Assembly (NCBI GenBank): GCA_014860355.1
Contig: JACZJV010000033.1
Location: forward strand, 35,294-99,293
DNA length: 64,000 bases
DNA from: Burkholderiales bacterium
GTDB taxonomy: Bacteria; Pseudomonadota; Gammaproteobacteria; Burkholderiales; SG8-39
Reading direction: 5' to 3'
The notes under the pieces were generated by a model. The model was given only the letters and a program-made list of their open reading frames with translations. It was not told the origin of the DNA and made no database searches. This document shows, piece by piece, positions 48,198 through 56,963 of the stretch; position 1 is the first letter of the stretch, and the number at the start of each line of letters is the position of its first letter. The position numbers and the translations under genes were made by a program.

Positions 48198-48477
48198 AAA
48201 TTGATTGATTGTGTAGCAGCAAACTGTGTCCGCCTCGAGAAGGTTCCCGGGCGTACTGCGCGTTCCACAGCCGGCAGCCAGCTTGCGCATGCAAGCTGAT
48301 TTTGCAGCTAGCCTCTGCATGGACATGCGGCGGAAATTTTCCATAAGCTGAGAGCGGATTTCCTGTAATCGGGAACGCCGCTGCCCGGATGTCGCGGCGA
48401 TCTGCCCTCGATATGGCAGAAGTCACGATATCCGGCCGGGATAGTGCTTGCAGCGCCCCGTCTCCTGCAACCATGTT

Positions 48478-48492
48478 TGGCATGCAATGTGC
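48478..48492 (+). promoter_or_regulatory. Sigma-54-type promoter of the pentahaem-decahaem genes
   Basis: TGGCATG-N4-GTGC keeps the invariant GG and GC at the -24/-12 spacing; the -12 box has GTGC rather than TTGC. It shares TTGGCATG-N4-GTGCTTA with the element before the tetrahaem gene. Confidence 0.6.
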
Positions 48493-48610
48493 TTAGGTCT
48501 ATCGCTAGCTGCAGCCACAGAGGCAATTTGCCAGAGATTCGCCTGTCCATGATCTTCCAACGTACCCTCCGCAACTCCCAGTGTCCCCAGGCGCAGGCGG
48601 GGGCACCGAT

Positions 48611-49291
48611 ATGAAAAACTGGCTTGCGGCGATCGGCATGCTGTTGTTTTCGCCCATGCTATTTGGTGGCAGCATCATCGGCTCGCGCCACGACCTGAGC
48701 ACCGCGACTACCCCGCAGGTTTGCGAGTTCTGCCACACCCCGCACTCGGCAAACACCAACATTCCGGCGCAACTGTGGAACCGTGCCGAGACGACGCAGA
48801 CATTCACCCTCTACGGCAGTTCCACGATGAACGTGGCGGTGTCGCAACCCGGCGGGATGTCGCGTTTGTGCATGAGCTGCCACGACGGCATCAACGCCAG
48901 CACCGTCGTGCACGGCAACAGCGTTAGCACGAAACATGACGTGGTGAAGCCGCCCGGTCACCCGGAGCCCGATACGACTTCGACGCCGAATTGTGAACGC
49001 TGTCACTCGGATTTGTTTGGAAACAAGCGGCGGACTTTGGTGCTCGGCACCGATATGCGCAACGACCACCCGGTCTCCATGCCCTATCCGACTCCGGCCC
49101 AGGACCCGGCTTTCAAGATCCCTCCCGATGCCGCCAAGGGTTGGGGCGGGACCTCACCCAATGAGGTAAAGCTCTATGGCGGGTGGGTTGAGTGCGGCTC
49201 CTGCCACAATGTGCACAATCCGGACAACGCACCTTTTCTGCGCAAATCCAATAATGTCAGCGCGCTGTGCACAACCTGCCATAGCAAGTAG
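48611..49291 (+). CDS. Pentahaem c-type cytochrome, OmcE-like module
   Basis: Exported cytochrome of 226 residues with signal peptide MKNWLAAIGMLLFSPMLFG. Haem sites: CEFCH, CMSCH, CERCH, CGSCH, CTTCH. Four of them, with the surrounding text (GSRHDLST after the leader, PHSANTN...LWNRAE, RLCMSCHDG, DHPVSMPY, VECGSCHNVHN, ALCTTCHSK at the very end), follow the pattern of the tetrahaem gene at 51632; CERCH is an additional site. First gene after the sigma-54 element and 48 bases upstream of the decahaem gene. May be a surface or filament-associated electron carrier. Confidence 0.9.
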   Translation: MKNWLAAIGMLLFSPMLFGGSIIGSRHDLSTATTPQVCEFCHTPHSANTNIPAQLWNRAETTQTFTLYGSSTMNVAVSQPGGMSRLCMSCHDGINASTVVHGNSVSTKHDVVKPPGHPEPDTTSTPNCERCHSDLFGNKRRTLVLGTDMRNDHPVSMPYPTPAQDPAFKIPPDAAKGWGGTSPNEVKLYGGWVECGSCHNVHNPDNAPFLRKSNNVSALCTTCHSK

Positions 49292-49339
49292 CTGCCGCGT
49301 CCGGTTCAGCAAAATCCGTTCTTGATCCGTGGAGAGTCA

Positions 49340-50443
49340 ATGACACCCAAACGCAGTGTGTTCCTTGTTCTGCTCACAATGGCGGTCGCACTAGCTGCGG
49401 GCGCGCAAACGCTGGTGCCGAATGCCGGCGCGGCGACTACCCTGGCGCAAGCGAAGCAGCCCGCTGGCGCCGCCCCACGCGCGGCGCCAGCGGGTTCGCT
49501 TGCTCCGCTTGCAGCTACGCCCGCTCCGGTGTCGAGTCACGCGCCGTATGAAGCGGGCGATTGCACGATCTGCCATCAAAGTGCGGACCCGAAACAACCC
49601 GGCCCGATCACAAAGAAGGGGCCTGCGCTTTGCCTTCAATGCCATGAGGAATTCGTCGGCGTAATGAAGCGTGAACACGCCCATCCCCCCGCGCTCGAAA
49701 ATTGCACCAACTGCCACAATCCACACAATGCGGGCTTCCGCAAGCTGATGCGCAACGAGACGCGCGTGCAGTGCACGAGCTGCCACGCCGGAATAAAGAA
49801 GATCATGGACACGGCGAGCGTGCAGCACCAAGCGCTCAATATTGGAGCGCAATGCACCAACTGCCACAATCCGCACGCGAGTTCCGTGGCGAAGCTGCTA
49901 CGCCAGCTGCCCTTCGATCTGTGCATCAGCTGCCATAACCGCGACGACGTCACCGACGCCAAGGGCAAGAAATTGCAGAACATGAAGACCTTGCTCGACA
50001 ACAACAAGGAATGGCACGGTCCGGTCGCGGCAAAGGACTGCAGCGGCTGCCACCAGCCGCACGGCAGCGATCACTTCCGGCTCTTGATGGCCGATTACCC
50101 GCCCGAGTTTTACGCTCCCTACGATCCGCGCAGGTACGAGCTGTGCCTTACTTGCCATCAGGAAGAGGCGTTCTCCACGGCGCAGACCACCACGCTCACC
50201 AGCTTTCGCAACGGCGCGACCAACCTGCATTACGTACACCTGCACCAGTCAGGCCGCGGCCGCACCTGCCGCGCTTGCCACGAAGTGCATGCCTCCAAGC
50301 AGAAAAACCACATACGCGAGGGTGTGCCCTATGGATCGGGTGGCTGGATACTGAAGCTGAATTACAAGAGGACTGCGACCGGAGGGTCCTGCGAGAAAAC
50401 CTGTCATCAGGAAAGGTCGTATTCCAACCGCGCTGCGCCCTAG
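49340..50443 (+). CDS. Decahaem c-type cytochrome
   Basis: Exported cytochrome of 367 residues with signal peptide (ending AAGAQ) followed by an Ala/Pro-rich linker to about residue 65. Nine CXXCH sites (CTICH, CLQCH, CTNCH, CTSCH, CTNCH, CISCH, CSGCH, CLTCH, CRACH) plus a terminal CX3CH site, CEKTCH, give ten potential haems. The count and size recall the periplasmic decahaem partner of porin-cytochrome conduits (MtrA/PioA, or ExtA in Geobacter). A beta-barrel candidate is encoded at 53761. ATG 49340 has GGAGAG as ribosome-binding site. Periplasmic or barrel-inserted location is inferred. Confidence 0.9.
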   Translation: MTPKRSVFLVLLTMAVALAAGAQTLVPNAGAATTLAQAKQPAGAAPRAAPAGSLAPLAATPAPVSSHAPYEAGDCTICHQSADPKQPGPITKKGPALCLQCHEEFVGVMKREHAHPPALENCTNCHNPHNAGFRKLMRNETRVQCTSCHAGIKKIMDTASVQHQALNIGAQCTNCHNPHASSVAKLLRQLPFDLCISCHNRDDVTDAKGKKLQNMKTLLDNNKEWHGPVAAKDCSGCHQPHGSDHFRLLMADYPPEFYAPYDPRRYELCLTCHQEEAFSTAQTTTLTSFRNGATNLHYVHLHQSGRGRTCRACHEVHASKQKNHIREGVPYGSGGWILKLNYKRTATGGSCEKTCHQERSYSNRAAP

Positions 50444-50477
50444 ACGGGGCTGCGCCTGCGTAACCCGGTGCACCGAC

Positions 50478-51329
50478 ATGGAACTGCCGAACGAGCGCTT
50501 GGCGACTGCGGTCGCGAGCCATATTACGCTGTTCATTGGACTATTGGCCCTGCTGTTCAGTTTTCATCCTGCCAGCGCGGCGCACGCCGCGATCGGTACG
50601 CCGGTTGCCAACGCCGAAATGCCCACGCCGGAAGGCGGCAGGGCACGCGTATTGCAGCCGGCCGAGACCAATGTGCTCGTGTTTTTTCGCCCCAATCAGG
50701 AGCGCTCGCTGGAAGCGCTGAGGGAACTCGCATTGTGCCAAAAGGGGTTCGACGGCAAGTCGGCCCGCTGGGCAGCCATCGTCTCGGACTCGGTCCCCGT
50801 AGTAGGCGCGGCGGCGATGCTGCGAGAGTCCGGTTTTGCCGCGCCGCTGCTCATCGACACGGGGGATGCGCTCTATGGCAGCCTGGGCATCGCCCTGCAC
50901 CCCGTGGTAGTCATCGTCGACAAGGAAAATAAGCTGGCCGCGTTCGAACCGTTTCGTGCGGTAAATTTCTGCGCCGTAGTCGGCGCGCACCTGCGCTATG
51001 TGTTGCGCGAGATCTCCATGGAAGAAATGCGCGCGGCGCTCGATCCGCCCAAGGCGGTCGAAGGCGGAAACGGGCAGGTCGCCCGGCGCTATCGCGCCCT
51101 GGCCAAGGCGCTGCTGAAATCCGGAAAACTGGAGAAAGCGCTGGAGTATGCACACAAAAGCGTGGAACTGGATCCCGCGTTCGCCGACGGCCACGCAACG
51201 ATAGGCGAAATACTGCGTGTGCAGGAAAAATGCGCGGACGCGATGCCGGCCTATGACCGGGCGCTCGCGCTGGATGCCGCCAATGCGACTGCGGCGCAAG
51301 GCCGCAAACGCTGCGCGCCGGCGCGCTGA
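50478..51329 (+). CDS. Redoxin-like protein with C-terminal TPR repeats
   Basis: Predicted exported or membrane-anchored protein of 283 residues. A hydrophobic N terminus (about 15-36) precedes a thioredoxin/AhpC-like fold (VLVFFRPNQERSLEALRELALC...; LLIDTGDALYGSLGIALHPVVVIVDKE). The place where redoxins carry the catalytic Cys reads RPNQERS, so it lacks the peroxidatic/CxxC motif. Residues ~200-280 form two TPR units (ALLKSGKLEKALEYAHKSVELDPAFADGHATIGEIL). It could be an assembly or scaffolding factor for the cytochromes. It lies 34 bases after the decahaem gene. Confidence 0.75.
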   Translation: MELPNERLATAVASHITLFIGLLALLFSFHPASAAHAAIGTPVANAEMPTPEGGRARVLQPAETNVLVFFRPNQERSLEALRELALCQKGFDGKSARWAAIVSDSVPVVGAAAMLRESGFAAPLLIDTGDALYGSLGIALHPVVVIVDKENKLAAFEPFRAVNFCAVVGAHLRYVLREISMEEMRAALDPPKAVEGGNGQVARRYRALAKALLKSGKLEKALEYAHKSVELDPAFADGHATIGEILRVQEKCADAMPAYDRALALDAANATAAQGRKRCAPAR

Positions 51330-51631
51330 TATTCACCTCAGCGCGCTGCACCGATTCTCGTAAATGGGAAGCCGATAGGCCGTGTTTCCGCGCTCGGGAA
51401 TGTGCGCGCGAAATTCGATCGTGCGGGGGCGGCAATGATGAGAACGGTTCCTGACACACCGGCGGACGCCGTTTCCAACATCTTGTTTGGATGGACTAAT
51501 TCCGGCATGCCCGAACCCGGTCCCAGTTGCTCTCAACGCGTGCCGAAAGTTGGCATGTCCTGTGCTTAAACACTAGCCAGCAAGAGCATCAATGAGCTTC
51601 GGGTTTATAACTAGGAAAAAGGGAACGCAAA
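51330..51631. other. Intergenic leader of the tetrahaem gene (302 bases)
   Basis: No coding frame is credible. It contains a TTCC-N7-GGAA dyad at 51,386-51,400, similar to one upstream of the pentahaem gene, and the sigma-54-type element at 51,551. Confidence 0.55.
51551..51565 (+). promoter_or_regulatory. Sigma-54-type promoter of the tetrahaem gene
   Basis: TGGCATG-N4-GTGC, followed by TTAAA, keeps GG and GC at -24/-12. It lies 66 bases before the start codon, and the predicted 5' leader is about 55 bases. Confidence 0.65.
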
Positions 51632-52312
51632 ATGAGATCGGAAAGCAAATATGTGACATGGGCCTGGCTAACGGTGGCTGTGCTTTTCTTCGCACTTGGC
51701 ACGCAGTCAGCGTTTGCAGCCATAGGCACGATTGTCGGTTCGAAGCATGACTTCTCAGCGACCGGGCCTAACGTGCTCTACAGGGGCACGGACACCCAGG
51801 TTTGCGTCTACTGTCATGCGCCCCACTCGTCGACCACCACGACCCCTTTGTGGAATCACGCCATTACCTCATCGACATTCACCTTGTATTCCAGCGGTAC
51901 ACTGGATGCCACGATGACGCAACCTGCTGGCGTGTCCAAGCTCTGCCTGTCCTGCCATGACGGCACGGTTGCTATCGACAGTTTCGGCGGCGTCACCGGG
52001 ACCAAGTCCATCTTCCAGGGGGATCCAGCCCTGGTTGGTACCGACCTGTCCAATGATCACCCCATCGGATTTGCGTATAACGCAGCGCTAGTAAGCCTGG
52101 ATCCCGGGCTTGCCGACCCCGTCGCAACACAGGTCACCATAGGTACGGGCAATACGGGCACCATCGAAACAAAGTTGCTCATCGGCGGCCAGTTGGAGTG
52201 CGCTTCCTGCCACGACGTGCACAACAGCACCTCCGGTACGGCAGTTGAGTCCAAGCTGTTGAGAATAACCAACGCAGGCAGCGCGCTGTGCATCACCTGC
52301 CACAAGAAATAG
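51632..52312 (+). CDS. Tetrahaem c-type cytochrome resembling the Geobacter filament cytochrome OmcE
   Basis: Exported cytochrome of 226 residues. The signal peptide ends near SAFA (residue ~29). Four haem sites: CVYCH (58-62), CLSCH (105-109), CASCH (190-194), CITCH (220-224), the last two residues from the end. Conserved residues outside the sites include GSKHDFS (H39), the DLSNDHPIGF segment (H143) and DVHN. Size, haem count and order match OmcE, which polymerises into extracellular nanowires; polymerisation here is an inference. It has its own sigma-54-type promoter and a terminator-like structure behind it, suggesting higher expression than the genes that follow. Confidence 0.9.
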   Translation: MRSESKYVTWAWLTVAVLFFALGTQSAFAAIGTIVGSKHDFSATGPNVLYRGTDTQVCVYCHAPHSSTTTTPLWNHAITSSTFTLYSSGTLDATMTQPAGVSKLCLSCHDGTVAIDSFGGVTGTKSIFQGDPALVGTDLSNDHPIGFAYNAALVSLDPGLADPVATQVTIGTGNTGTIETKLLIGGQLECASCHDVHNSTSGTAVESKLLRITNAGSALCITCHKK

Positions 52313-52409
52313 GCAGCATGCGGCGCGCTTAAACCTGGATCGAATGGCTTCGGGCAGATGGTCCCGGGGCCGTTCCGCCGGGAAGCGGCAAGAGCCCTCT
52401 GTTTATGGA

Positions 52410-52465
52410 GGCTGGCAAAGTGCTTCAAGCGCGCTTCCAGCCCCGGCAACAGGGGGTTTTTTTTT
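52410..52465 (+). terminator. Possible (partial) terminator after the tetrahaem gene
   Basis: GGCTGG/CCAGCC arms (52410-52415, 52437-52442), a short CCCC/GGGG pair (52441-52456) and a run of nine T (52457-52465). The stems are modest, so attenuation rather than complete termination is likely; no new promoter is evident before the NHL gene. Confidence 0.4.
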
Positions 52466-52587
52466 CCTGACCGATAGTCGCCAGGGTCGGGGTCGCCGGC
52501 AGCCTGGGTTGCGCCAGGGGCGCAGGGGATGCAAAAGTCATTGACCTGGACGCACAAGTACCTTCATTCTTTATCCTGTCAGAACCT

Positions 52588-53754
52588 ATGCGGAATAGAT
52601 CGCAAATGAACCCGTTTCGACCCATGTCCAGGAGCTGCCGGTTATTGGCCGCGATAGTGTGCACGCTTGCCCTGTTGGCGGGTTGCGCCGCGACACCGTC
52701 CAAAGCGCCGGCCCAAAACCAGGCGGTATTCTATCCGCGCCCGCCGGACGCGCCGCGCATCCAGCACCTGGCAACCTACGCAAGCGCTCGCGACCTCGAA
52801 ACCGGGGAAGCGGGCGGCGGCCTGAAGGATTTTCTTCTTGGAGAAGAAAAGCTGGAAGAGGCCTTGGTGCGTCCCTATGGGGTTGCGATTTTCGACGGGA
52901 AGATCTACGTGGCCGACAGCCGAGCGCCCGGCCTCGCGATCTTCGACCTTAGGGCGAGAAAGTTTTCGCTCATGACCGGCTCGGGCAGCGGGCGCATACA
53001 ACGGCCGATCAACATATCCATCGATGCGGACGGCACCAAATACGTGACGGATACCGCGCGCAATCAGGTTTTGGTTTTTGATCGCGGCGAAAATTTCCTT
53101 GCCGCATACGGTGTCAAGGGCGAATTCAAACCGGTCGATGTCGCGATAGCCGGCGAGCGGCTGTATGTGGTCGACATCGAGCACCACGAGGTACAGGTGC
53201 GCGACAAACGCTCAGGGAGCCTGCTGTTCAAGTTCGGCCGATCCGGCACCGACGAGAGTCAATGGCTGCATCAGCCTACCAATCTAGCGATCGGCCGCGA
53301 CGGCGACATCTATGTCGTTGAAACCGGCAATTTCCGGGTCGCGCGCTTTACGCCAGAAGGCAAGTTCGTACGCCATTATGGCGAGGCCGGCCAGGCGCCG
53401 GGGCAGTTCGCGCGACCCAAGGGCATTGCCATCGACCGCGCCGGGCGCATGTACGTCGGCGATGCGGCATTCCAGAACGTGCAGATCTTCGATCATGACG
53501 GGCGCGTGCTCATGGCTTTCGGCCAACCGGTGGAGAACTCGCCCGGGCTCAATCTGCCGGCAGGGGTTGCCATCGATTATGACAACGTACCGCTGTTCCG
53601 CAGACTCGCCGATCCCAAGTTCAGCATCGAATACCTGATTCTCGTGGTAAGCCAGTTCGGGCCCAACCAGGTAGACGTATTCGGTTTCGGGAAAATGAGC
53701 GGTGCCGAGTATCCGCCGGAAGAGCAGCGCGAATCCAAACCACCGGCCCGATGA
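52588..53754 (+). CDS. NHL-repeat beta-propeller lipoprotein (first)
   Basis: Predicted lipoprotein of 388 residues with lipobox LLAGC (about 28-32). From residue ~95 it has five to six NHL-type repeats (RPYGVAIFDGKIYVADSRA; QPTNLAIGRDGDIYVVETGNFRVARFTPEGKFVRHYG; RPKGIAIDRAGRMYVGDAAFQNVQIFDHDG), forming a beta-propeller. NHL proteins recur in porin-cytochrome and filament-cytochrome clusters of metal-reducing bacteria, probably as outer-membrane scaffolds. Start ATG 52588 is the longest choice; ATG 52606 and 52624 are in frame, and none has a good ribosome-binding site. The barrel gene follows after six bases. Confidence 0.85.
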   Translation: MRNRSQMNPFRPMSRSCRLLAAIVCTLALLAGCAATPSKAPAQNQAVFYPRPPDAPRIQHLATYASARDLETGEAGGGLKDFLLGEEKLEEALVRPYGVAIFDGKIYVADSRAPGLAIFDLRARKFSLMTGSGSGRIQRPINISIDADGTKYVTDTARNQVLVFDRGENFLAAYGVKGEFKPVDVAIAGERLYVVDIEHHEVQVRDKRSGSLLFKFGRSGTDESQWLHQPTNLAIGRDGDIYVVETGNFRVARFTPEGKFVRHYGEAGQAPGQFARPKGIAIDRAGRMYVGDAAFQNVQIFDHDGRVLMAFGQPVENSPGLNLPAGVAIDYDNVPLFRRLADPKFSIEYLILVVSQFGPNQVDVFGFGKMSGAEYPPEEQRESKPPAR

Positions 53755-53760
53755 CGGCGC

Positions 53761-55926
53761 GTGCCTACTGAGTTGCGAAAGCGTCGCGCGATACGGGTCG
53801 CGAAAGCGAATGAAGCCGAGCGCGGACCGGCGGGAAGTTCCGCAGCACCGCGTGGCGCCATCCGGAACGCACGCGCTGTTGCAATTCGAATGGCGGCCGG
53901 CTTGGCCATCGGCATCGCACTAGGGGCGGTCGCAAGCGATTGCCAGGCCCAGGCCGGCAGTGGCGTGCGTGGCAGGAGGACTCAGGAAATCGCGCCGTTC
54001 CGGCTCACCGGAATCGACGGTTACTTGGTGGCGCGCTATTTGAGCGACGAAAACAGCAGCTCCGCACAGGCGGGAAGCACAGCATCGCGTTCAAGGCAGT
54101 CGAGCATGTCCGAGGAGATGTTCCTCATGACCCACAGCTATATATACCATCCATCCTTGCTGACGCTCGATCTTGGCGGCGGTCCGGTCTTCGAAAATGG
54201 CAGCGTTGACGGCGACGGTTTCGCGACGAAATCAAAGAGGCAGATGATCAACTTCAACGGTCGCGCGACAGTCCTGCGCGACAAGCCCTATACCGGCGCG
54301 CTGTTCTACGACCGCCACAACCAGACCCAGAATATTGCCCCCGCCCAGGTGATCCTCACCGAAAACACGAGATATGGCTTCAATGCCTCGCTGCTCAGCC
54401 CGCTTACCCCGGCCCCGTTGCATATGGAACTCACGCGCATGGAAAACCAGGGTACGGGCGCCGATCAGATCATCGAAGATCGCATAGACCAACTGCGCGT
54501 CGGAATGGACGCAAGCGTGGGCAAGTGGGGAAGGTCTGCGTTCCAGTACGTGGGAACGCGTCAGGACTCCCTCAGCGGCAGCTCATTTCTGCCGATTCAG
54601 GCCAGCCGTTCCAAGAACGACAACGTGAATCTGGATACCAGGCTGAAATTCGGCGCCAGGAACGAATACGATCTAAACAACGTGGTGACCTACAACGCGA
54701 ACCAATTCACCGTCGGTCAGGGCAATCTCACGCAACTGAAGGACTTTCGTTTCGACCTCGACCTGCGCGCCTGGCACTCCGCGAATCTGCAGAGTTTTGC
54801 GCGCTACAACAACAACAGCAGCACGCAGGACGAGCAGGAGGCAAAGCTGAACTCGGCAAGCGCCGGGATGACCTTTCAATTGAATCCGGAACTGAGCGGC
54901 TCCCTCGGCGCGCGCGGTGAAATCAATAAGACCACCCAGCTCAACTCAACGTTGTACGGAATCGACGGTTCCGCCACGTACCGGCGCGCGTTGCCCCTGG
55001 GAGAGGCGAGCGCGGGCTACATCTTCGCCTACACCCAGCGTGACCAGCAGGCGGAAAAGGATCAGGCCAGGGTAATCGGAGAACGCGTGACGCTGACGGG
55101 TACCACCCTCGCCACCCTGGGCAACGACCTGATCATAGCCAGCACCCTAGTCGTCAGCAACCTGAACCGCACCCAGACATTCGTCGAAGGCCGCGACTAC
55201 GTGCTTACCCAGATCGGTCTCAGCCTGCGCATCCAGCGGGTGATAGGGGGCAGCATCCTCGACGGGCAGGAGGTCCTGGCCGACTACGTCTACGCAACCG
55301 GCGGCACCTACGCGGCGAGCCGGATGGACAATACGATCAGCCTCAGTTGGGCGCTCAAGAACTATCTCAGCGTGTACATGCGTTTGCTCGATTCGGCGCC
55401 GCACCTCGATTCGGGCACGCCGACCTCGCCGTTGAATCCGGTCAAGAGCGCGCTCTATGGCACACGCGCCGAAGTGCCGCTGTCGCTGTTTTCGCAGGAA
55501 CTTTTGTTGGGCGGCCGCGCAGAGCGCGAAGAACGGCGCGAGTCCATCTCGCCGTACAAGAGTTCAAGCCTTGACGCTTTCGTTCAGGTGGATTTGCCTC
55601 TGGTCCGAAACGGCAACATCCGGGCTGCAACACGGCGCTTGCAGGTGGACTACGACTTTAGTCCGGCGCAGGGCGTAAACCTGGTCGGCTACGATCTGAG
55701 CCTGTGGGCGCGCGCAGGCTATGGCATCGATTTGTCCGCGGAAGCGAGTCACGAGCGCGATACCGGGACGCCGGAGACGCGCGAGCGCTCGCTGCTGTCG
55801 GCCAAGGCGCAATGGCGCAAGCGCAAGTTTCTGGTGACTTTCGATCTGAGTCGTGTGCGCGATGCCCAGGGCGCCAGCCAAAGGACGCGCACCTATGGAC
55901 AGGTTATGCTGCGGAGGGACTTCTGA
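53761..55926 (+). CDS. Predicted outer-membrane beta-barrel, candidate porin of the cytochrome conduit
   Basis: Protein of up to 721 residues. After an N-terminal hydrophobic leader (GLAIGIALGAVASDCQAQA, about 47-65), most of the chain alternates polar and hydrophobic residues in strand-like segments separated by charged turns. It ends in Phe (MLRRDF), as outer-membrane barrels do. It lacks the N-terminal CXXC of MtrB/PioB. Size and neighbours (decahaem, dodecahaem and NHL genes) suit the porin of a porin-cytochrome complex. The GTG start at 53761 gives a long n-region; ATG 53890 in frame would shorten it, but neither has a strong ribosome-binding site. I cannot name the family. Confidence 0.75.
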   Translation: MPTELRKRRAIRVAKANEAERGPAGSSAAPRGAIRNARAVAIRMAAGLAIGIALGAVASDCQAQAGSGVRGRRTQEIAPFRLTGIDGYLVARYLSDENSSSAQAGSTASRSRQSSMSEEMFLMTHSYIYHPSLLTLDLGGGPVFENGSVDGDGFATKSKRQMINFNGRATVLRDKPYTGALFYDRHNQTQNIAPAQVILTENTRYGFNASLLSPLTPAPLHMELTRMENQGTGADQIIEDRIDQLRVGMDASVGKWGRSAFQYVGTRQDSLSGSSFLPIQASRSKNDNVNLDTRLKFGARNEYDLNNVVTYNANQFTVGQGNLTQLKDFRFDLDLRAWHSANLQSFARYNNNSSTQDEQEAKLNSASAGMTFQLNPELSGSLGARGEINKTTQLNSTLYGIDGSATYRRALPLGEASAGYIFAYTQRDQQAEKDQARVIGERVTLTGTTLATLGNDLIIASTLVVSNLNRTQTFVEGRDYVLTQIGLSLRIQRVIGGSILDGQEVLADYVYATGGTYAASRMDNTISLSWALKNYLSVYMRLLDSAPHLDSGTPTSPLNPVKSALYGTRAEVPLSLFSQELLLGGRAEREERRESISPYKSSSLDAFVQVDLPLVRNGNIRAATRRLQVDYDFSPAQGVNLVGYDLSLWARAGYGIDLSAEASHERDTGTPETRERSLLSAKAQWRKRKFLVTFDLSRVRDAQGASQRTRTYGQVMLRRDF

Positions 55927-55928
55927 TC

Positions 55929-56963
55929 ATGGCGCGAGCACAACAACTTGCATATGTACTGTGCCTGCTGCTTGTGCAGTTGGCCCTGGGTTCTTGCGCG
56001 CCGGCGAACGTAATGCCGGAGCAACAATTGCCGCTGGTCTGGCCTGACGAAATCGACGCGGCGCCGCGCGTCGCATTCGTCAAGGCATTTTCGCGCCCGG
56101 ATGAGTTCGGTATTGCCAAAGGCCTGTTGCAGCGTGTCTCCGAAGTATTTTTCGGCGCCAGCGAAGCGCGCCTGATCCGGCCCATGGCGGTGGTGGTGGT
56201 CAAAGGCGTGGTGTATGTGGCCGACCCTGGCGCAAGAGGCGTGCATCGCTTCGACCCGGTGGCTGAACGCTACGATCTGATTACTGGCGAGGGGGACGCA
56301 GCACTTCCATCCCCGGTAGGACTTGCTCAAGGCAAGGAAGGCGAGGTCTATGTCACCGATTCCGAATTGGCCCAGGTACTGCTTATTCGACCCGGAGCAA
56401 AGGCGGCGGTACCGGTCGCACTACCGCACATGGGTCAGCCGACCGGCATCGCCTTCGATCCGGAAACCAGCCGTCTGTACGTGGTCGATACCGCTGCGCA
56501 TCGGGTAAACGTGTTCAATTCGGACGGGTCGCCGCATGCGAGTTTCGGCCAGCGCGGCAAGGGGGACGGAGAGTTCAACTATCCGACGCTGCTGTGGCGC
56601 GATTCCAGGGGGCAACTGTACGTCACCGATTCGCTCAACTTTCGCATCCAGGTATTCGATGCGCAGGGCCGGTTCCTGAAGAAATTCGGGCAGGCGGGAG
56701 ACGGGACCGGCGACAACATCCGGCAGAAAGGCGTGGCAACCGACAGCTACGGCCACATCTACATCGTCGATGCGCTGTTCAATGCATTGCAGATTTTCGA
56801 CCAGAGCGGGGCTCTGCTGCTTTCACTCGGCAGCCTGGGCAGCGACAGAGGCGAGTTCTGGCTGCCCGTCGGCATATTCATCGGCGAAGAGGATTTGATC
56901 TACATAGCCGACTCGTACAACCAGCGTGTCCAGATATTGCGATACATCGGAGGCCCGACATGA
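55929..56963 (+). CDS. NHL-repeat beta-propeller lipoprotein (second)
   Basis: Lipoprotein of 344 residues with lipobox LGSC (about 20-23). Six NHL-like blades follow (RPMAVVVVKGVVYVADPGARGVHRF; QPTGIAFDPETSRLYVVDTAAHRVNVFNSDG; YPTLLWRDSRGQLYVTDSLNFRIQVFDAQG; LPVGIFIGEEDLIYIADSYNQRVQIL). It is related to the 52588 protein in design but shorter. ATG 55929 has GGAGGG upstream and lies two bases after the barrel stop. Its own TGA overlaps the dodecahaem start (ATGA), so the three genes are translated in step. It is probably an outer-membrane scaffold of the conduit. Confidence 0.87.
   Translation: MARAQQLAYVLCLLLVQLALGSCAPANVMPEQQLPLVWPDEIDAAPRVAFVKAFSRPDEFGIAKGLLQRVSEVFFGASEARLIRPMAVVVVKGVVYVADPGARGVHRFDPVAERYDLITGEGDAALPSPVGLAQGKEGEVYVTDSELAQVLLIRPGAKAAVPVALPHMGQPTGIAFDPETSRLYVVDTAAHRVNVFNSDGSPHASFGQRGKGDGEFNYPTLLWRDSRGQLYVTDSLNFRIQVFDAQGRFLKKFGQAGDGTGDNIRQKGVATDSYGHIYIVDALFNALQIFDQSGALLLSLGSLGSDRGEFWLPVGIFIGEEDLIYIADSYNQRVQILRYIGGPT

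Larger units (their letters stand above)
48041..48610. other. Divergent intergenic region of the cytochrome genes (570 bases)
   Basis: No convincing gene. It holds an FNR-like site at 48,184, a TTCC-N8-GGAA dyad at 48,360-48,375 and a sigma-54-type element at 48,478 directed to the pentahaem gene. Confidence 0.6.

Noticed and set aside
53761..55926. MtrB/PioB-family decahaem-associated porin
   Set aside because: The N-terminal CXXC signature of that family is absent and the barrel text does not resemble it; I kept only a general barrel call.
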